A stretch of DNA of 64,000 bases from Streptomyces sp. R28 (GTDB lineage Bacteria; Actinomycetota; Actinomycetes; Streptomycetales; Streptomycetaceae): positions 310,001 to 374,000 of the forward strand of contig NZ_CP163439.1 of NCBI RefSeq assembly GCF_041052385.1, in the 5' to 3' direction. The translations under genes and the position numbers were made by a program. The notes below the pieces were generated by a model. It did no database searches, had not been told where the DNA came from, and saw only the letters and a list, made by a program, of their open reading frames with translations. This document shows positions 1-8,292 of the stretch, piece after piece. Within the stretch, counting starts at the first letter, position 1, and every line of letters starts with the position of its first letter.

Positions 1-1
1 C

Positions 2-124
2 GAACTCCTCGCCACCGGCGCCTGGTCCGGCGCGGGCGTGCTGGGCCCGGAGGCCTTCCCGGCCCGCCCCTTCCTGGATCTGCTGACGGCGTACGGTTCC
101 CCGTGGGGCATGCGCGAACAGTGA
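2..124 (+). CDS. C-terminal fragment, probable saccharopine dehydrogenase family protein (partial, 5' end outside window)
   Basis: Only the last 40 residues are inside the window. They read ELLATGAWSGAGVLGPEAF, then a hydrophobic stretch, and end in YGSPWGMREQ before TGA. I recognise this tail from actinobacterial saccharopine-dehydrogenase-like NAD(P)-binding oxidoreductases, where a G(A/V)LGPE motif and a conserved SPWG(L/M)xEQ terminus close the protein. This is inference from a short C-terminus, so neither the substrate nor the total length can be stated. A short hairpin follows within about 10 nt of the stop. Confidence 0.55.
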   Translation, partial: ELLATGAWSGAGVLGPEAFPARPFLDLLTAYGSPWGMREQ

Positions 125-133
125 CCGGATTCG

Positions 134-148
134 CCCGTGTCCCACGGG
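134..148 (+). terminator. Possible weak terminator hairpin
   Basis: CCCGTG (134-139) pairs perfectly with CACGGG (143-148) around a 3-nt loop and is followed by GTTTC. It sits just after the partial gene's stop and before the WhiB-like gene. The stem is short, so this is only a candidate. Confidence 0.3.
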
Positions 149-230
149 GTTTCACTTACGCATCGACAGGCGACTCGAAACCGAGTAATGCATCCACCGA
201 GGGCACGTACGACGATCGCAGGTGAAATTG

Positions 231-473
231 ATGGACGACTGGCGAGACCACGCCGCCTGCCGCCATGAGGACCCCGACCTCTTCTACCCGATCGGCACAT
301 CCGGGCCGATGCTGCTGCAGACGGAGCAGGCCAAGGAGGTCTGCCGGCGCTGCTCGGTCCGGGAGCAGTGTCTGCGCTGGGCGCTCGACACGGAGCAGTT
401 CATCGGGGTCTGGGGCGGCACGAGCGAGAACGAGCGCCGGGCGCTGCGGCGGCGGGCCCGACGAACCGGGTAA
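231..473 (+). CDS. WhiB-like (Wbl) iron-sulfur transcription factor
   Basis: Small Wbl protein of 80 residues. Counted from ATG 231, the four [4Fe-4S]-ligating cysteines are C10, C38, C41 and C47 (the CxxCxxxxxC cluster). They are followed by the GVWGG turn and a basic C-terminal tail (RRALRRRARR) that usually contacts DNA or sigma factor. The ATG at 231 was chosen because AGGTGA lies 5 nt upstream and family members begin near MDxWR. An in-frame GTG at 222 would add three residues. The motif spacing and the PIGxxGP segment resemble the WblE/WhiB1 type more than the sporulation protein WhiB. Family membership is clear; the subtype is inference. It is monocistronic as far as can be seen. Confidence 0.9.
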   Translation: MDDWRDHAACRHEDPDLFYPIGTSGPMLLQTEQAKEVCRRCSVREQCLRWALDTEQFIGVWGGTSENERRALRRRARRTG

Positions 474-508
474 CCGGCGGACCGGTGCCGACGCGTCGCG
501 CGCGCGGC

Positions 509-2332
509 TCAGTCGGGTGCCGCGGCTCCCGGCAACCGCAGCGCGAACACGCAGCCGGCACCGGGCTCGCTCGCCACGTCGACGGTTCCCCCGTGCGCGG
601 CGACCAGGTGCCGGACGATCGGCAGGCCCAGCCCGCTGCCTCCGGTACGTCGGCTGCGGGACTTCTCCGCGCGCCAGAACCGGTCGAAGACGTACGGCAG
701 GTCCTCGGCGTCGATACCGGCCCCGGTGTCGGTGACCTCGAGGACCACGTCGTCGCCGTCCCGCCGGGCGGTGAGCGTGACGGTGCCGTCGGGCGGCGTG
801 TGGCGCAGGGCGTTGGAGAGGAGGTTGCCGAGGGCCTGGCGCATGCGCACGGGGTCGGCGTCCAGCCAGGGGGTGCCGTCGGCCGTGGTGCGCAGGCTGA
901 CGCCCGCCGTGTGGGCGGCGACCCGGTGGGCGGCGGCCACCTGGTCGAGGAGTTCGTCGGCGCGGACGGGCTCACGGTGCAGGCGCAGGGTGCCGGCGTC
1001 GGCGGCGGCGAGGTCCTGGAGGTCGTCGATGACGCGCTGGAGGACGAGGGCCTCCTCGTGCAGCGAGGCGAGCAGGGCGGGGTCCGGGTCGACGACGCCG
1101 TCACGGGTGACTTCCAGCCAGCCGCGGATGTTGGTGAGCGGGCTGCGCAGTTCATGGGCGATGTCGCTGACCATCGCCTTTCGCTGGGCCTCCCACCGCT
1201 CACGCCGCTCGGTCAGGTCATTGAAGGCGGCGGCGAGGATGCCGGTCTCGTCGCGCGTGGTGACGGGGACACGCACATGCAGCTCGGGCGGCTGCTGCCC
1301 CGCCTCCGTCAGTGCCCGCAGCGGCCGAACGAGCCGGGTGGCGACGACGGCGGTCACGGCCACGGTGACCGCGAGCACGAGCCCGGCGGCGCCGACGACC
1401 TTGGCCTTGTTGGCCGGGGACATGTCGAAGCGGACGGCGGTGGTGTCGCCACCGCCCAGGAAGAGTTCGGCGACGGGGGCGACGTACGGGTCGAGTTGGG
1501 CGCGGCGTGCCCCGTCGGCACAGCGTTCCGCCGCACGCACGGCCTCGCGGTCGCCGGGCCTGACGTCCTTGCCCAGGAGGTAGCGGGTGCCCAGGCGTTG
1601 CTCGGTCACGTCGACGGCGACGAACTTGTTCATGCTCGGACCCATTCCGTGCTTGGCCAGGCACGCCTGGGAGCGCTCGGTCAGATCGGCCAGGGCCTTC
1701 TCCTCGGTCGGTGTGGGGGTGTTGAGCAGTCCGTCGGCGCATGCGTCGGGGACATGGCCGCCCGCGACGGGCCCGTCGTGGTCCGTGACGACGGGGCGGC
1801 CGCTCGGCGTCTGGACGACGTCGGCCTCGTAGCCGTTGCGGGCGAAGCACTTCTGCCGGACCAGGGCGAGCTTGGCCAGCCTGGCGCGCTCCTCGCCGGT
1901 CACCCGGTACGGGCCCACCACCCGCGGATCGATGCCGCCGCGCTGTGCTCCGCGCTCGGTGTACGTGTCGACGCGCAGCGGGTCGACGGTGGCGGCGGCA
2001 CGGGGCGGCAGGGAGGTACCGGGCGGGGCCGAGTCGGCGATGGTCGTGCGGTCGGTCGTCGTCAGGGCGATACGGCGACCCGTGCGCGCGGACAGCGCCC
2101 GTACGGTGTCCTGCACTCCCCGCCACTCGGGGTGGGTCGCCGCGTAGCCGCTGAGGCGGGCAAGGACGTCCATGTCCTCCGCGAGGACCTGCCCCTGTTC
2201 CTCCCGCAGCGCCCGGGTGGTGGTCTCCACCGCGAGCCAGGCGGTCGCCGTCACCGAGCACACGGCGATCAGCACCGTGGCGATCAGCAGCCGGACCAGG
2301 AGGCGCTTGCGCAGCGGTACCCGCCGGTTCAT
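509..2332 (-). CDS. Sensor histidine kinase, HAMP-type, large extracytoplasmic domain
   Basis: 607 residues. TM1 is about 10-33, followed by an extracytoplasmic region of about 270 residues, TM2 about 311-332, HAMP, then the H-box IAHELRSPLTN with phospho-acceptor His393. The C-terminus has a HATPase_c domain with N, G1 (DTGAGI), F and G2 (GSGLGLP) boxes. The start overlaps the upstream response-regulator stop by 4 nt (ATGA), so the pair is translationally coupled and the regulator is translated first. The sensor domain holds four cysteines (162, 198, 224, 271) in what looks like a duplicated unit: a KCFARNG/CADG pair and an ACLAKHG/CADG pair. The ligand is unknown. Neighbouring secreted cell-wall genes suggest envelope sensing, which is inference. 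Confidence 0.93.
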   Translation of the reverse strand: MNRRVPLRKRLLVRLLIATVLIAVCSVTATAWLAVETTTRALREEQGQVLAEDMDVLARLSGYAATHPEWRGVQDTVRALSARTGRRIALTTTDRTTIADSAPPGTSLPPRAAATVDPLRVDTYTERGAQRGGIDPRVVGPYRVTGEERARLAKLALVRQKCFARNGYEADVVQTPSGRPVVTDHDGPVAGGHVPDACADGLLNTPTPTEEKALADLTERSQACLAKHGMGPSMNKFVAVDVTEQRLGTRYLLGKDVRPGDREAVRAAERCADGARRAQLDPYVAPVAELFLGGGDTTAVRFDMSPANKAKVVGAAGLVLAVTVAVTAVVATRLVRPLRALTEAGQQPPELHVRVPVTTRDETGILAAAFNDLTERRERWEAQRKAMVSDIAHELRSPLTNIRGWLEVTRDGVVDPDPALLASLHEEALVLQRVIDDLQDLAAADAGTLRLHREPVRADELLDQVAAAHRVAAHTAGVSLRTTADGTPWLDADPVRMRQALGNLLSNALRHTPPDGTVTLTARRDGDDVVLEVTDTGAGIDAEDLPYVFDRFWRAEKSRSRRTGGSGLGLPIVRHLVAAHGGTVDVASEPGAGCVFALRLPGAAAPD

Positions 2333-3024
2333 CCGCGGCCGCCGCAGAGCTTGTAGCCGACGCCGAACACGGTCAGCAGCCGCACCGGCCTGCGCGGATC
2401 GGCCTCGATCTTCCTGCGCAGGTTCATGATGTGGACATCGACGGCCCGTTCGGTGGAGGCCCGGTCGGTGCCCCGGGTGCACTCCAGCAACTGCCGCCGG
2501 GAGAAGACCCGTTCGGGCTCGGCGGCCATGGCGAGCAGGATCTCGAACTCGGCCGGCGTGCACTCCACGGCGGCCCCGTCGCATCGCACCTCGTGCCGCC
2601 CGGGGTCGACGGCTATGCCCGCCGCGCGCACGACGGGTTCCTCCCGCCGGTCGACAGCACGCCCGCTGCGCCGCAGCACCGTGCGGATGCGGGCCATCAG
2701 CTCACGAGGGCTGTACGGCTTGGTCATGTAGTCGTCGGCCCCGAGTTCGAGGCCGAGAAGTACGTCGTCCTCGGTCGAACGCGCCGTCAGCATCAGCACA
2801 GGGATGTCGTCGTCCCGGCGCAGCACCCGGCACACCCCGAACCCGTCGATCACGGGCAGCATCAGGTCGAGGACGACGAGGTCCGGCCTGAGCCTGCGGG
2901 CGGCGTCGAGGGCGGCCGCCCCGTCGTGGACCACGGTGGCGGTGTGGCCCTCCGCCAGCAGGGAGCGGCGTATCAGTTCGGCCTGCATCTCGTCGTCCTC
3001 GGCGACCAGCACATGTGCGCACAC
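2329..3024 (-). CDS. OmpR/PhoB-family response regulator
   Basis: 231 residues from GTG 3024. An N-terminal receiver shows the acidic pair D10/D11, phospho-acceptor D53 (LVVLDLMLP) and conserved K102 (TKPYSP). A C-terminal winged helix (trans_reg_C) follows, with CTPAEFEILL and RAVDVHIMNLRRKI. The start was chosen because VCAHVLVAEDD begins the receiver directly and no upstream in-frame sequence looks coding. It overlaps the histidine kinase by 4 nt. It probably activates its own operon and perhaps the downstream envelope genes; no binding site was identified. Confidence 0.93.
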   Translation of the reverse strand: MCAHVLVAEDDEMQAELIRRSLLAEGHTATVVHDGAAALDAARRLRPDLVVLDLMLPVIDGFGVCRVLRRDDDIPVLMLTARSTEDDVLLGLELGADDYMTKPYSPRELMARIRTVLRRSGRAVDRREEPVVRAAGIAVDPGRHEVRCDGAAVECTPAEFEILLAMAAEPERVFSRRQLLECTRGTDRASTERAVDVHIMNLRRKIEADPRRPVRLLTVFGVGYKLCGGRG

Positions 3025-3053
3025 GCGGCGGATCCTAAGCGGTCGGGGGTTTT

Positions 3054-3824
3054 TCAGCGGGCGAGCGACTTGGCGTCGCCCATGACGACGACGGGATGCC
3101 GGTCGGGGTCGAGCGTGCGCAGCAGCTCCCGCATGTGTTCCCGCGCGATGCTGACACAGCCCTGCGTCGGTCCGTCGTGGTCGACGTGCAGCCATATGCC
3201 GCCGCCTCGGCCCGCACCCATAGGGCGGGTCCAGTCGAGGGGCGAAGTGCCGGGCTTGCGGTTGTAGTCGATGGCGATCACGTAGTCGAAGGAGCCGGCG
3301 AGGGGCTCGCCCTCCGAGCCGGTGCCGGTGGCGGTGAATCCGACCCCGTGGTCGTACGGCAGCCTGGTCCCGGGGTCGCGGAGCAGGCCGCCGGCGTCCG
3401 TGAGTGTGAAGACCCCGATGGGTGAGCGCAGATCGCCGGCCCGGTGGTGGTCGCTCCAGCCGCGCAGGGCATTGTGGGCGGGCCAACTGCCACCGGCCTC
3501 CCAGCCGGCCTCGGTGCGCTCGTACAGGACGACGGTGGACCGCGGGGAGTTCTTGCCGCGTCCGGTGACGACGACGGCCTGCCGGGTCTGGGAGGGCACC
3601 TCGGCCCAGGTCTTCGGTCCCAGGCCGGGCAGTCTCCGCGGGGCGGCCCGCAGCGTGATCTCGGGCGTGGGCGCGTCCGTCGTCGGCGTGCCCGGCATGT
3701 CCGTGCCCGCCGTGGCCGTGGCGGCGCCGGGCTCGTGAGCCGGTGTCGCCACGGCTCCCCCGCCGCATCCGGTCAGCAACAGGAAGGCGGCCAGCAGCAC
3801 GGCACGAGGTCGGTCGGTGATCAT
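3054..3824 (-). CDS. L,D-transpeptidase-like (YkuD/ErfK-type) lipoprotein
   Basis: 256 residues. The signal peptide ends in the lipobox LLTGC with C20 as the lipidated residue, followed by a Thr/Ala/Pro-rich spacer. The C-terminal half has the YkuD layout: a conserved LHVDH histidine and a catalytic cysteine in TQGCVSI. The residue after the Cys is not the usual Arg, so this is the divergent branch common in Streptomyces rather than a classical 3-3 crosslinking enzyme. The predicted product is membrane-anchored outside the cell and acts on peptidoglycan. It lies 29 nt downstream of the response-regulator start on the same strand but is a separate unit. ATG 3824 was chosen because it directly precedes the signal peptide. 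Confidence 0.8.
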   Translation of the reverse strand: MITDRPRAVLLAAFLLLTGCGGGAVATPAHEPGAATATAGTDMPGTPTTDAPTPEITLRAAPRRLPGLGPKTWAEVPSQTRQAVVVTGRGKNSPRSTVVLYERTEAGWEAGGSWPAHNALRGWSDHHRAGDLRSPIGVFTLTDAGGLLRDPGTRLPYDHGVGFTATGTGSEGEPLAGSFDYVIAIDYNRKPGTSPLDWTRPMGAGRGGGIWLHVDHDGPTQGCVSIAREHMRELLRTLDPDRHPVVVMGDAKSLAR

Positions 3825-3865
3825 GACTCGACCTTGGCCGACACTTGTGAGGAACTCGTCAGGAG

Positions 3866-5293
3866 CTACGGCTTGTTCGGCTTGCCAGGGGCGTACACCC
3901 AGGTCCGCAACAGCGCGTCCAGCTCTTTGCCCGACACACGTTCCGCGAGCCGGACGAACTGCGCTGTCGTGCCGTGGCCGTCGCGGCGCTCGCCCGCCCA
4001 CGTCCGCAGGATCCGGAAGAACGTCCGGTCCCCGACCGTCGTACGGAGCCGGTGCAGGGCCATCGCGCCGCGGGCGTAGACGGGGACGCCGAAGATGTTC
4101 GCGCCGCTGCCCGGGTCGCCGGGCGGGAACTCCCACAGAACGTCGTCCGCGGGGCGGGCGTACAGCGCGTCGAAGGTGTGCTGTGCGCTGTCGCCGCCGT
4201 GCTGCTCGCTGTAGAGCCAGTCGACGTAGGTGGCGAAGCCCTCGTTGAGCCAGATGTCCTTCCAGCTGGTCAGGGACACCGAGTCGCCGAACCACTGGTG
4301 GGCGCTCTCATGGACGAGGGTGCTGAGGTTCGGCGCCCGGTCGTACACGGGACGCGTCTGGGTCTCCAGCGCGTACCCCACGTCCGGGGCGCGGTCCACG
4401 ATCGAACCGGCGGCCCGGTACGGGTAGGGCCCGAAGAGCTTGCTCGCCCACTCCAGGACGGAGGGCAGCTTCTTCAGTACGGGTGCCGCCTCGGCGGCCT
4501 CGCGCGGGTCGACGGCGTTGTAGACCCGGATGCCGTCGCGGGTGGTGTACTGCTCGACCTGGAACCTCCCCACGGTCGCCGTGGCGAGGTAGGCGGCCAT
4601 GGGTTCGGGCTGGTGCCAGCGGAAGGTGGTCAGGCCGTTCCTCGTCCACTGCCCCAGGAGGACGCCGTTGGCGACGGCGGTGCGGCCCTTGGGGACGGTG
4701 ATCGTGAAGTCGTACGACGACTTGTCCTTGGGGTGGTTGTTGGCCGGGAACCAGGTCATGGCGCCCTGCGGCTCCCCGGCGACGAAGGCGCCGTCGTCGG
4801 TCGGGATCCAGCCGTCGAGCGAACCGTCCGGGTCGGTGACCGGGCCAGGGGTGCCGTTGTAGGTGACCGCGACGCTGAACACCTGGCCCCGGCGCAGGGC
4901 GCGGCGCGGGGTGACGACGAGTTCCTGTCCGTCGCGCCGGAAGGCGGCCTTGCGGTGGTCGACGGTGAGTCCGGTGACCTTAAGGCCCTTGAGGTCGAGG
5001 TCGAAGCGGGTCAGGGACCGGGTGGCGCGGGCCGTCAGAACCGCCTTGCCGTCGAGGTGACGGCTCGTCGGGACGTAACGGAGGGTCAGGTCATAGTGCT
5101 CGACGTGGTAGCCGCCGTTGCCGGCCAGCGGGAAGTACGGGTCGCCCACGCCGGCCTCACCGAGGGGTCCGGCCGACGCGGGCCCGGCGGTCGCGAGGAG
5201 CGCGGCCAGGGCGAGGGGGACGGTCACGATCACGGCTTCGCGGCGGAGGACCGCCGTACGTCTGGTGGCCTGCTTTCCGATGGCCTGCTTCAC
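3866..5293 (-). CDS. Secreted M1-family zinc metallopeptidase
   Basis: 475 residues from GTG 5293, with GGAGGA 6 nt upstream. The signal peptide is about residues 1-41 (twin-Arg-like RR plus a long hydrophobic core ending ASA). The body follows M1 aminopeptidase architecture: an N-terminal beta saddle, a GAMTWFPANN exopeptidase-like region, and the zinc site HESAHQWFGD, with the third ligand in WLNEGFATY 18 residues later (HExxH-x18-E). It is shorter than typical M1 enzymes (about 850 residues) because the C-terminal HEAT domain is absent, as in the secreted actinobacterial subfamily. Likely an extracellular peptidase. It precedes the L,D-transpeptidase gene by 41 nt, so co-transcription is possible. 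Confidence 0.9.
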   Translation of the reverse strand: MKQAIGKQATRRTAVLRREAVIVTVPLALAALLATAGPASAGPLGEAGVGDPYFPLAGNGGYHVEHYDLTLRYVPTSRHLDGKAVLTARATRSLTRFDLDLKGLKVTGLTVDHRKAAFRRDGQELVVTPRRALRRGQVFSVAVTYNGTPGPVTDPDGSLDGWIPTDDGAFVAGEPQGAMTWFPANNHPKDKSSYDFTITVPKGRTAVANGVLLGQWTRNGLTTFRWHQPEPMAAYLATATVGRFQVEQYTTRDGIRVYNAVDPREAAEAAPVLKKLPSVLEWASKLFGPYPYRAAGSIVDRAPDVGYALETQTRPVYDRAPNLSTLVHESAHQWFGDSVSLTSWKDIWLNEGFATYVDWLYSEQHGGDSAQHTFDALYARPADDVLWEFPPGDPGSGANIFGVPVYARGAMALHRLRTTVGDRTFFRILRTWAGERRDGHGTTAQFVRLAERVSGKELDALLRTWVYAPGKPNKP

Positions 5294-5448
5294 GTGTGCT
5301 CCTCCAGCGTGGGGGTGGGCAACGGCCTCACCCTAGGCGTCGGAACGCCCCGAATCTGCTCGCTCGAGGCAGGTTGTGTCGCTTCGTCGGCCATAGGAGT
5401 TCACGGCAGTAGGCTCCGGGCACGACTTCGACCGAGAAAGGCACGATC

Positions 5449-5799
5449 GTGAGCATTCGCGTCCGCCGCGTGTACGAACCGCCCGAGCCGGAGGACGGCG
5501 TGCGTGTCCTGGTCGACCGGCTGTGGCCGCGCGGTCTGTCGAAGGACGCGGCCCGCGTGGACGAGTGGCCCAAGGGGCTCACCCCGTCGACGGAGCTGCG
5601 CCGCTGGTATCACGCGGACGAAAGGTCGTACGAGGAGTTCGCCGACCGCTACGAGGCGGAGCTGGCCGAGCCGGAGGCGGTCGAACTCCTCGAACACGTG
5701 CGGGAGTTGGCGGGCAAGGGTGAGGTGACCCTGCTGACCTCGTCGAAGTCCCCCGAGCGGAGCCACGCCGCCGTGCTGGCCCGTCTCCTGCAGGCGTGA
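5449..5799 (+). CDS. DUF488 family protein
   Basis: 116 residues from GTG 5449. It has the DUF488 hallmarks: RRVYEPPEPEDGxRVLVDRLWPRGL at the N-terminus, a WYHAD element, and a C-terminal TLLTSSKSPERSHA segment with the conserved histidine. The family is small, cytoplasmic and widespread, with no settled biochemical role. It is transcribed divergently from the M1 peptidase and convergently with the FAD dehydrogenase, apparently on its own. Confidence 0.88.
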   Translation: MSIRVRRVYEPPEPEDGVRVLVDRLWPRGLSKDAARVDEWPKGLTPSTELRRWYHADERSYEEFADRYEAELAEPEAVELLEHVRELAGKGEVTLLTSSKSPERSHAAVLARLLQA

Positions 5800-5839
5800 C
5801 GCCTGATTCCGTCGTGAGGAGACGGGCCGTACACCACCG

Positions 5840-7513
5840 TCAGGCCGTCTGCCGTGCCGCCGCCCGGCCCGCCGCACGGCCCGAGAAGAGACAGCCGCCG
5901 AGGAAGGTGCCCTCCAGCGCGTTGTAGCCGTGGACGCCGCCGCCGCCGAAGCCGGCGACCTCGCCGGCCGCGTACAGACCGTCGATGGGCGTCCCGTCGG
6001 CTGCGAGCGCGCGGGAGTCGAGGTCGGTCTGGATGCCGCCGAGGGTCTTGCGGGTCAGGATGTGCAGCTTGACGCCGATGAGGGGGCCGGCCGCCGGGTC
6101 GAGGATGCGGTGCGCAGTGGCGACCCGGCCGAGGCGGTCGCCGATGTAGCGGCGGGCGTTGCGGATGCCCTGTACCTGGGCGTCCTTGCTGTACGGGTTG
6201 GCGATCTGCAGGTCGCGGGCCTCGATCTGGCCCCGGACGGCCTCCGCGTCGAGGAGCGGCTTGTCCGTCAACTGGTTCATCTTCTCGACCAGTTGCTCCA
6301 GGTTCGGGGCGGTCACGAAGTCCGCGCCGTTGCGCAGGAACGCCGCCACCGGCCCGGGGGCGCCCTTCCCGAGCACCCGCTCCTTCAGGAACCCGGCGCG
6401 GTCCTTTGCGGTGATGTCCGGGTTCTGCTCGGAACCCGACAGCGCGAACTCCTTCTCGATGATCTTCTGGCTGAGGATGAACCAGGAGTGGTCGTACCCG
6501 GCGATGTCCGCGTCGGTGCGCAGGTGCTTGAGGGTCCCCAGGGTGTCGTAGCCCGGCAGGCACGGGTCGGGCAGGCGGCGGCCGAGGGCGTCGAACCACA
6601 TCGAGGACGGGCCGGGCAGGATGCGGATGCCGTGGCCGGGCCAGATCGGGTCCCAGTTCTGCAGGCCCTCGGTGTAGTGCCACATGCGGTCGCGGTTGAC
6701 CAGGCGTACACCCGCCTCCGCGCTGATGTCGAGCATGCGTCCGTCGACGTAGGCGGGGACGCCGGTGACCATCTCGGCGGGCGGGGTGCCGAGCCGTTCG
6801 GGCCAGTAGCGGCGGACGATGTCGTGGTTGGCGCCGATCCCGCCGGTGGTGACGACGACGGCCTGGGCGGTCAGCTCGAAATCGCCGACCCGGTCGCGGT
6901 TGGAGGCGACGCCCCGGGGCGAGTGGTCGTCGGCGAGGACCGTGCCGCGTACGCCGGTTGCGGAGCCGTCCTCGATGACCAGCTCGTCGACCTGGTGCCG
7001 GTGGCAGAAGGTGAGCAGGCCGTCGCGCGCGGCCTGCTTGGCGTACCGGACGAACGGCTCCACCACGCCCGTGCCGGTGCCCCAGGCGACGTGGAACCGG
7101 GGCACGGAGTTGCCGTGGCCGTCGGCGCGCAGGTCGCCGCGCTCCGCCCAGCCCACCGTGGGCAGGAACTTGATGCCGTGTCCGTCCAGCCAGGCCCGCT
7201 TCTCGCCGGCCGCGAACTCGACGTACGCGCGTGCCCAGCGCACCGCCCAGGAGTCCTCGTCGTCCACCCGGTCGAACTGGGCACTGCCCCGCCAGTCGTT
7301 CCAGGCCAGGTCGAGGGAGTCCTTGATGCCCAGGCGCCGTTGCTCCGGGGAGTCGACGAGGAAGAGCCCGCCGAAGGACCAGAACGCCTGCCCGCCGAGG
7401 TTGGCCGCGTTCTCCTGGTCCACCAGCGCGACCCTGCGGCCCCGGCTGGTCAGTTCGCTCGCGGCGACCAGGCCCGCGAGTCCCGCTCCGACGACGATGA
7501 CGTCGGCATCCAT
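5840..7513 (-). CDS. FAD-binding dehydrogenase (fumarate-reductase/ketosteroid-dehydrogenase fold)
   Basis: 557 residues. The N-terminal Rossmann motif is VVGAGLAGLVAA with the acidic ribose-binding residue in VALVDQE. The C-terminal FAD-closing motif is LYAAGEVAGFGGGG near residue 510. The overall pattern matches the actinobacterial 'FAD-binding dehydrogenase' group related to flavocytochrome c and 3-ketosteroid dehydrogenase. The substrate is unknown. It lies 80 nt downstream of a TetR-family gene on the same strand, across a 16-bp tandem repeat, and is a likely member of the TetR-controlled unit. Confidence 0.88.
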   Translation of the reverse strand: MDADVIVVGAGLAGLVAASELTSRGRRVALVDQENAANLGGQAFWSFGGLFLVDSPEQRRLGIKDSLDLAWNDWRGSAQFDRVDDEDSWAVRWARAYVEFAAGEKRAWLDGHGIKFLPTVGWAERGDLRADGHGNSVPRFHVAWGTGTGVVEPFVRYAKQAARDGLLTFCHRHQVDELVIEDGSATGVRGTVLADDHSPRGVASNRDRVGDFELTAQAVVVTTGGIGANHDIVRRYWPERLGTPPAEMVTGVPAYVDGRMLDISAEAGVRLVNRDRMWHYTEGLQNWDPIWPGHGIRILPGPSSMWFDALGRRLPDPCLPGYDTLGTLKHLRTDADIAGYDHSWFILSQKIIEKEFALSGSEQNPDITAKDRAGFLKERVLGKGAPGPVAAFLRNGADFVTAPNLEQLVEKMNQLTDKPLLDAEAVRGQIEARDLQIANPYSKDAQVQGIRNARRYIGDRLGRVATAHRILDPAAGPLIGVKLHILTRKTLGGIQTDLDSRALAADGTPIDGLYAAGEVAGFGGGGVHGYNALEGTFLGGCLFSGRAAGRAAARQTA

Positions 7514-7534
7514 GGCGACCGTCCCTTCCTCATA

Positions 7535-7614
7535 CGGTGGTGGCGCTATTCGGTGGTGGCGCTACTCGGTGATGTCGCTACTCGGTGATGTCGCTATCGG
7601 GTGGTGCCGCTGCC
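7535..7614. repeat. Five tandem copies of a 16-bp unit
   Basis: Units of the form CGGTGRTGKCGCTAYT repeat with exact 16-bp period at 7535, 7551, 7567, 7583 and 7599. Copies 1 and 2 differ at one base, as do copies 3 and 4; the fifth is more diverged. The array fills the gap between the TetR gene and the FAD dehydrogenase and runs into the last codons of the TetR gene. It has no obvious hairpin and is probably a slippage-generated spacer. Confidence 0.85.
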
Positions 7615-8220
7615 GTCGGTGAGCAGCGCCGTGAGCAGTTGCTTGAGCCAGCCGCGAGCGTGCTCGACGTCCCGGTCCAGCAGCAGTTGGGTGGTGACTC
7701 CGTCGTAGGCGGCGACCACGGCGTGGGCGGCGCCCTCGATGTCACCGAGCACGACGGGCAGCTCGGTGTGCCCCCGGACCCGGGTGAGCCGGTCGGCAAT
7801 CGCCTCGCGCAGCCGTGCGCGATGTTCCAGCAGGCTCTGCGCGACGTCCGGGTCACGCGCGGCATGGACCAGGAAGTCCGTCTTCACCAGCAGCCAGTCG
7901 CGGTCCAGGAGCAGCACTTCGGTGACCCGGTCCACGGCGGCGGGCACGTCCAGGTCCGGCCCGTCGAGGGCGAGCGCTCCGGACACCTGCTCCGCGATCA
8001 GGTCCGCGCGCTGCTGGTAGAGGGCGAAGAACAGCTCGTCCAGGCTGTCGAAGTTGGAGTAGAAGGCGCCCCTGCTGTAGCCGGCGGCCTCGCAGACCTC
8101 CTCGATGGAGACCCGGCCGAACCCCTTGGCGGCGAACACGGCGAACGCGGCGTCGAGCAGGTTGGCGCGCGTGCGCACGCGTCGCTTGGTGACGCGCCCG
8201 GTCGTTTCCTTCACCACCAT
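7594..8220 (-). CDS. TetR-family transcriptional regulator
   Basis: 208 residues. The N-terminal TetR helix-turn-helix covers about residues 14-62: RANLLDAAFAVFAAKGF, then SIEEVCEAAGYSRGAFYSNF with the recognition helix ending at the conserved FYxxF. The C-terminal ligand-binding helices are not assignable to a ligand. ATG 8220 directly precedes the basic arm. Two tandem inverted repeats just upstream (8238-8270) make autorepression likely. Its downstream partner is the FAD dehydrogenase, so the inducer may be a substrate of that enzyme. Confidence 0.92.
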   Translation of the reverse strand: MVVKETTGRVTKRRVRTRANLLDAAFAVFAAKGFGRVSIEEVCEAAGYSRGAFYSNFDSLDELFFALYQQRADLIAEQVSGALALDGPDLDVPAAVDRVTEVLLLDRDWLLVKTDFLVHAARDPDVAQSLLEHRARLREAIADRLTRVRGHTELPVVLGDIEGAAHAVVAAYDGVTTQLLLDRDVEHARGWLKQLLTALLTDGSGTTR

Positions 8221-8237
8221 GTCCCCGGCCTCCGTTC

Positions 8238-8270
8238 GATACGCAAATGTATCCGATACACGAACGTATC
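8238..8270. promoter_or_regulatory. Two tandem TetR-type operators, GATAC-N6-GTATC
   Basis: Perfect inverted repeats GATAC-N6-GTATC occur at 8238-8253 and again at 8255-8270. Their centres are 17 bp apart and one base separates them. The spacers differ (GCAAAT and ACGAAC) while the arms are identical, which argues for a conserved binding site. They lie 18-50 nt upstream of the TetR start, the expected place for autoregulation. Confidence 0.75.
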
Positions 8271-8292
8271 CATAGGGAGGCCGGAAACTCGG

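Noticed and set aside
400..2261. Several long frames on both strands across the histidine kinase gene
   Set aside because: They are shadows of GC-rich coding sequence; only the leftward frame shows kinase motifs and a start coupled to the response regulator.
7535..7614. Could the 16-bp tandem repeat be a CRISPR array
   Set aside because: Units are directly adjacent without spacers and no cas genes are nearby.
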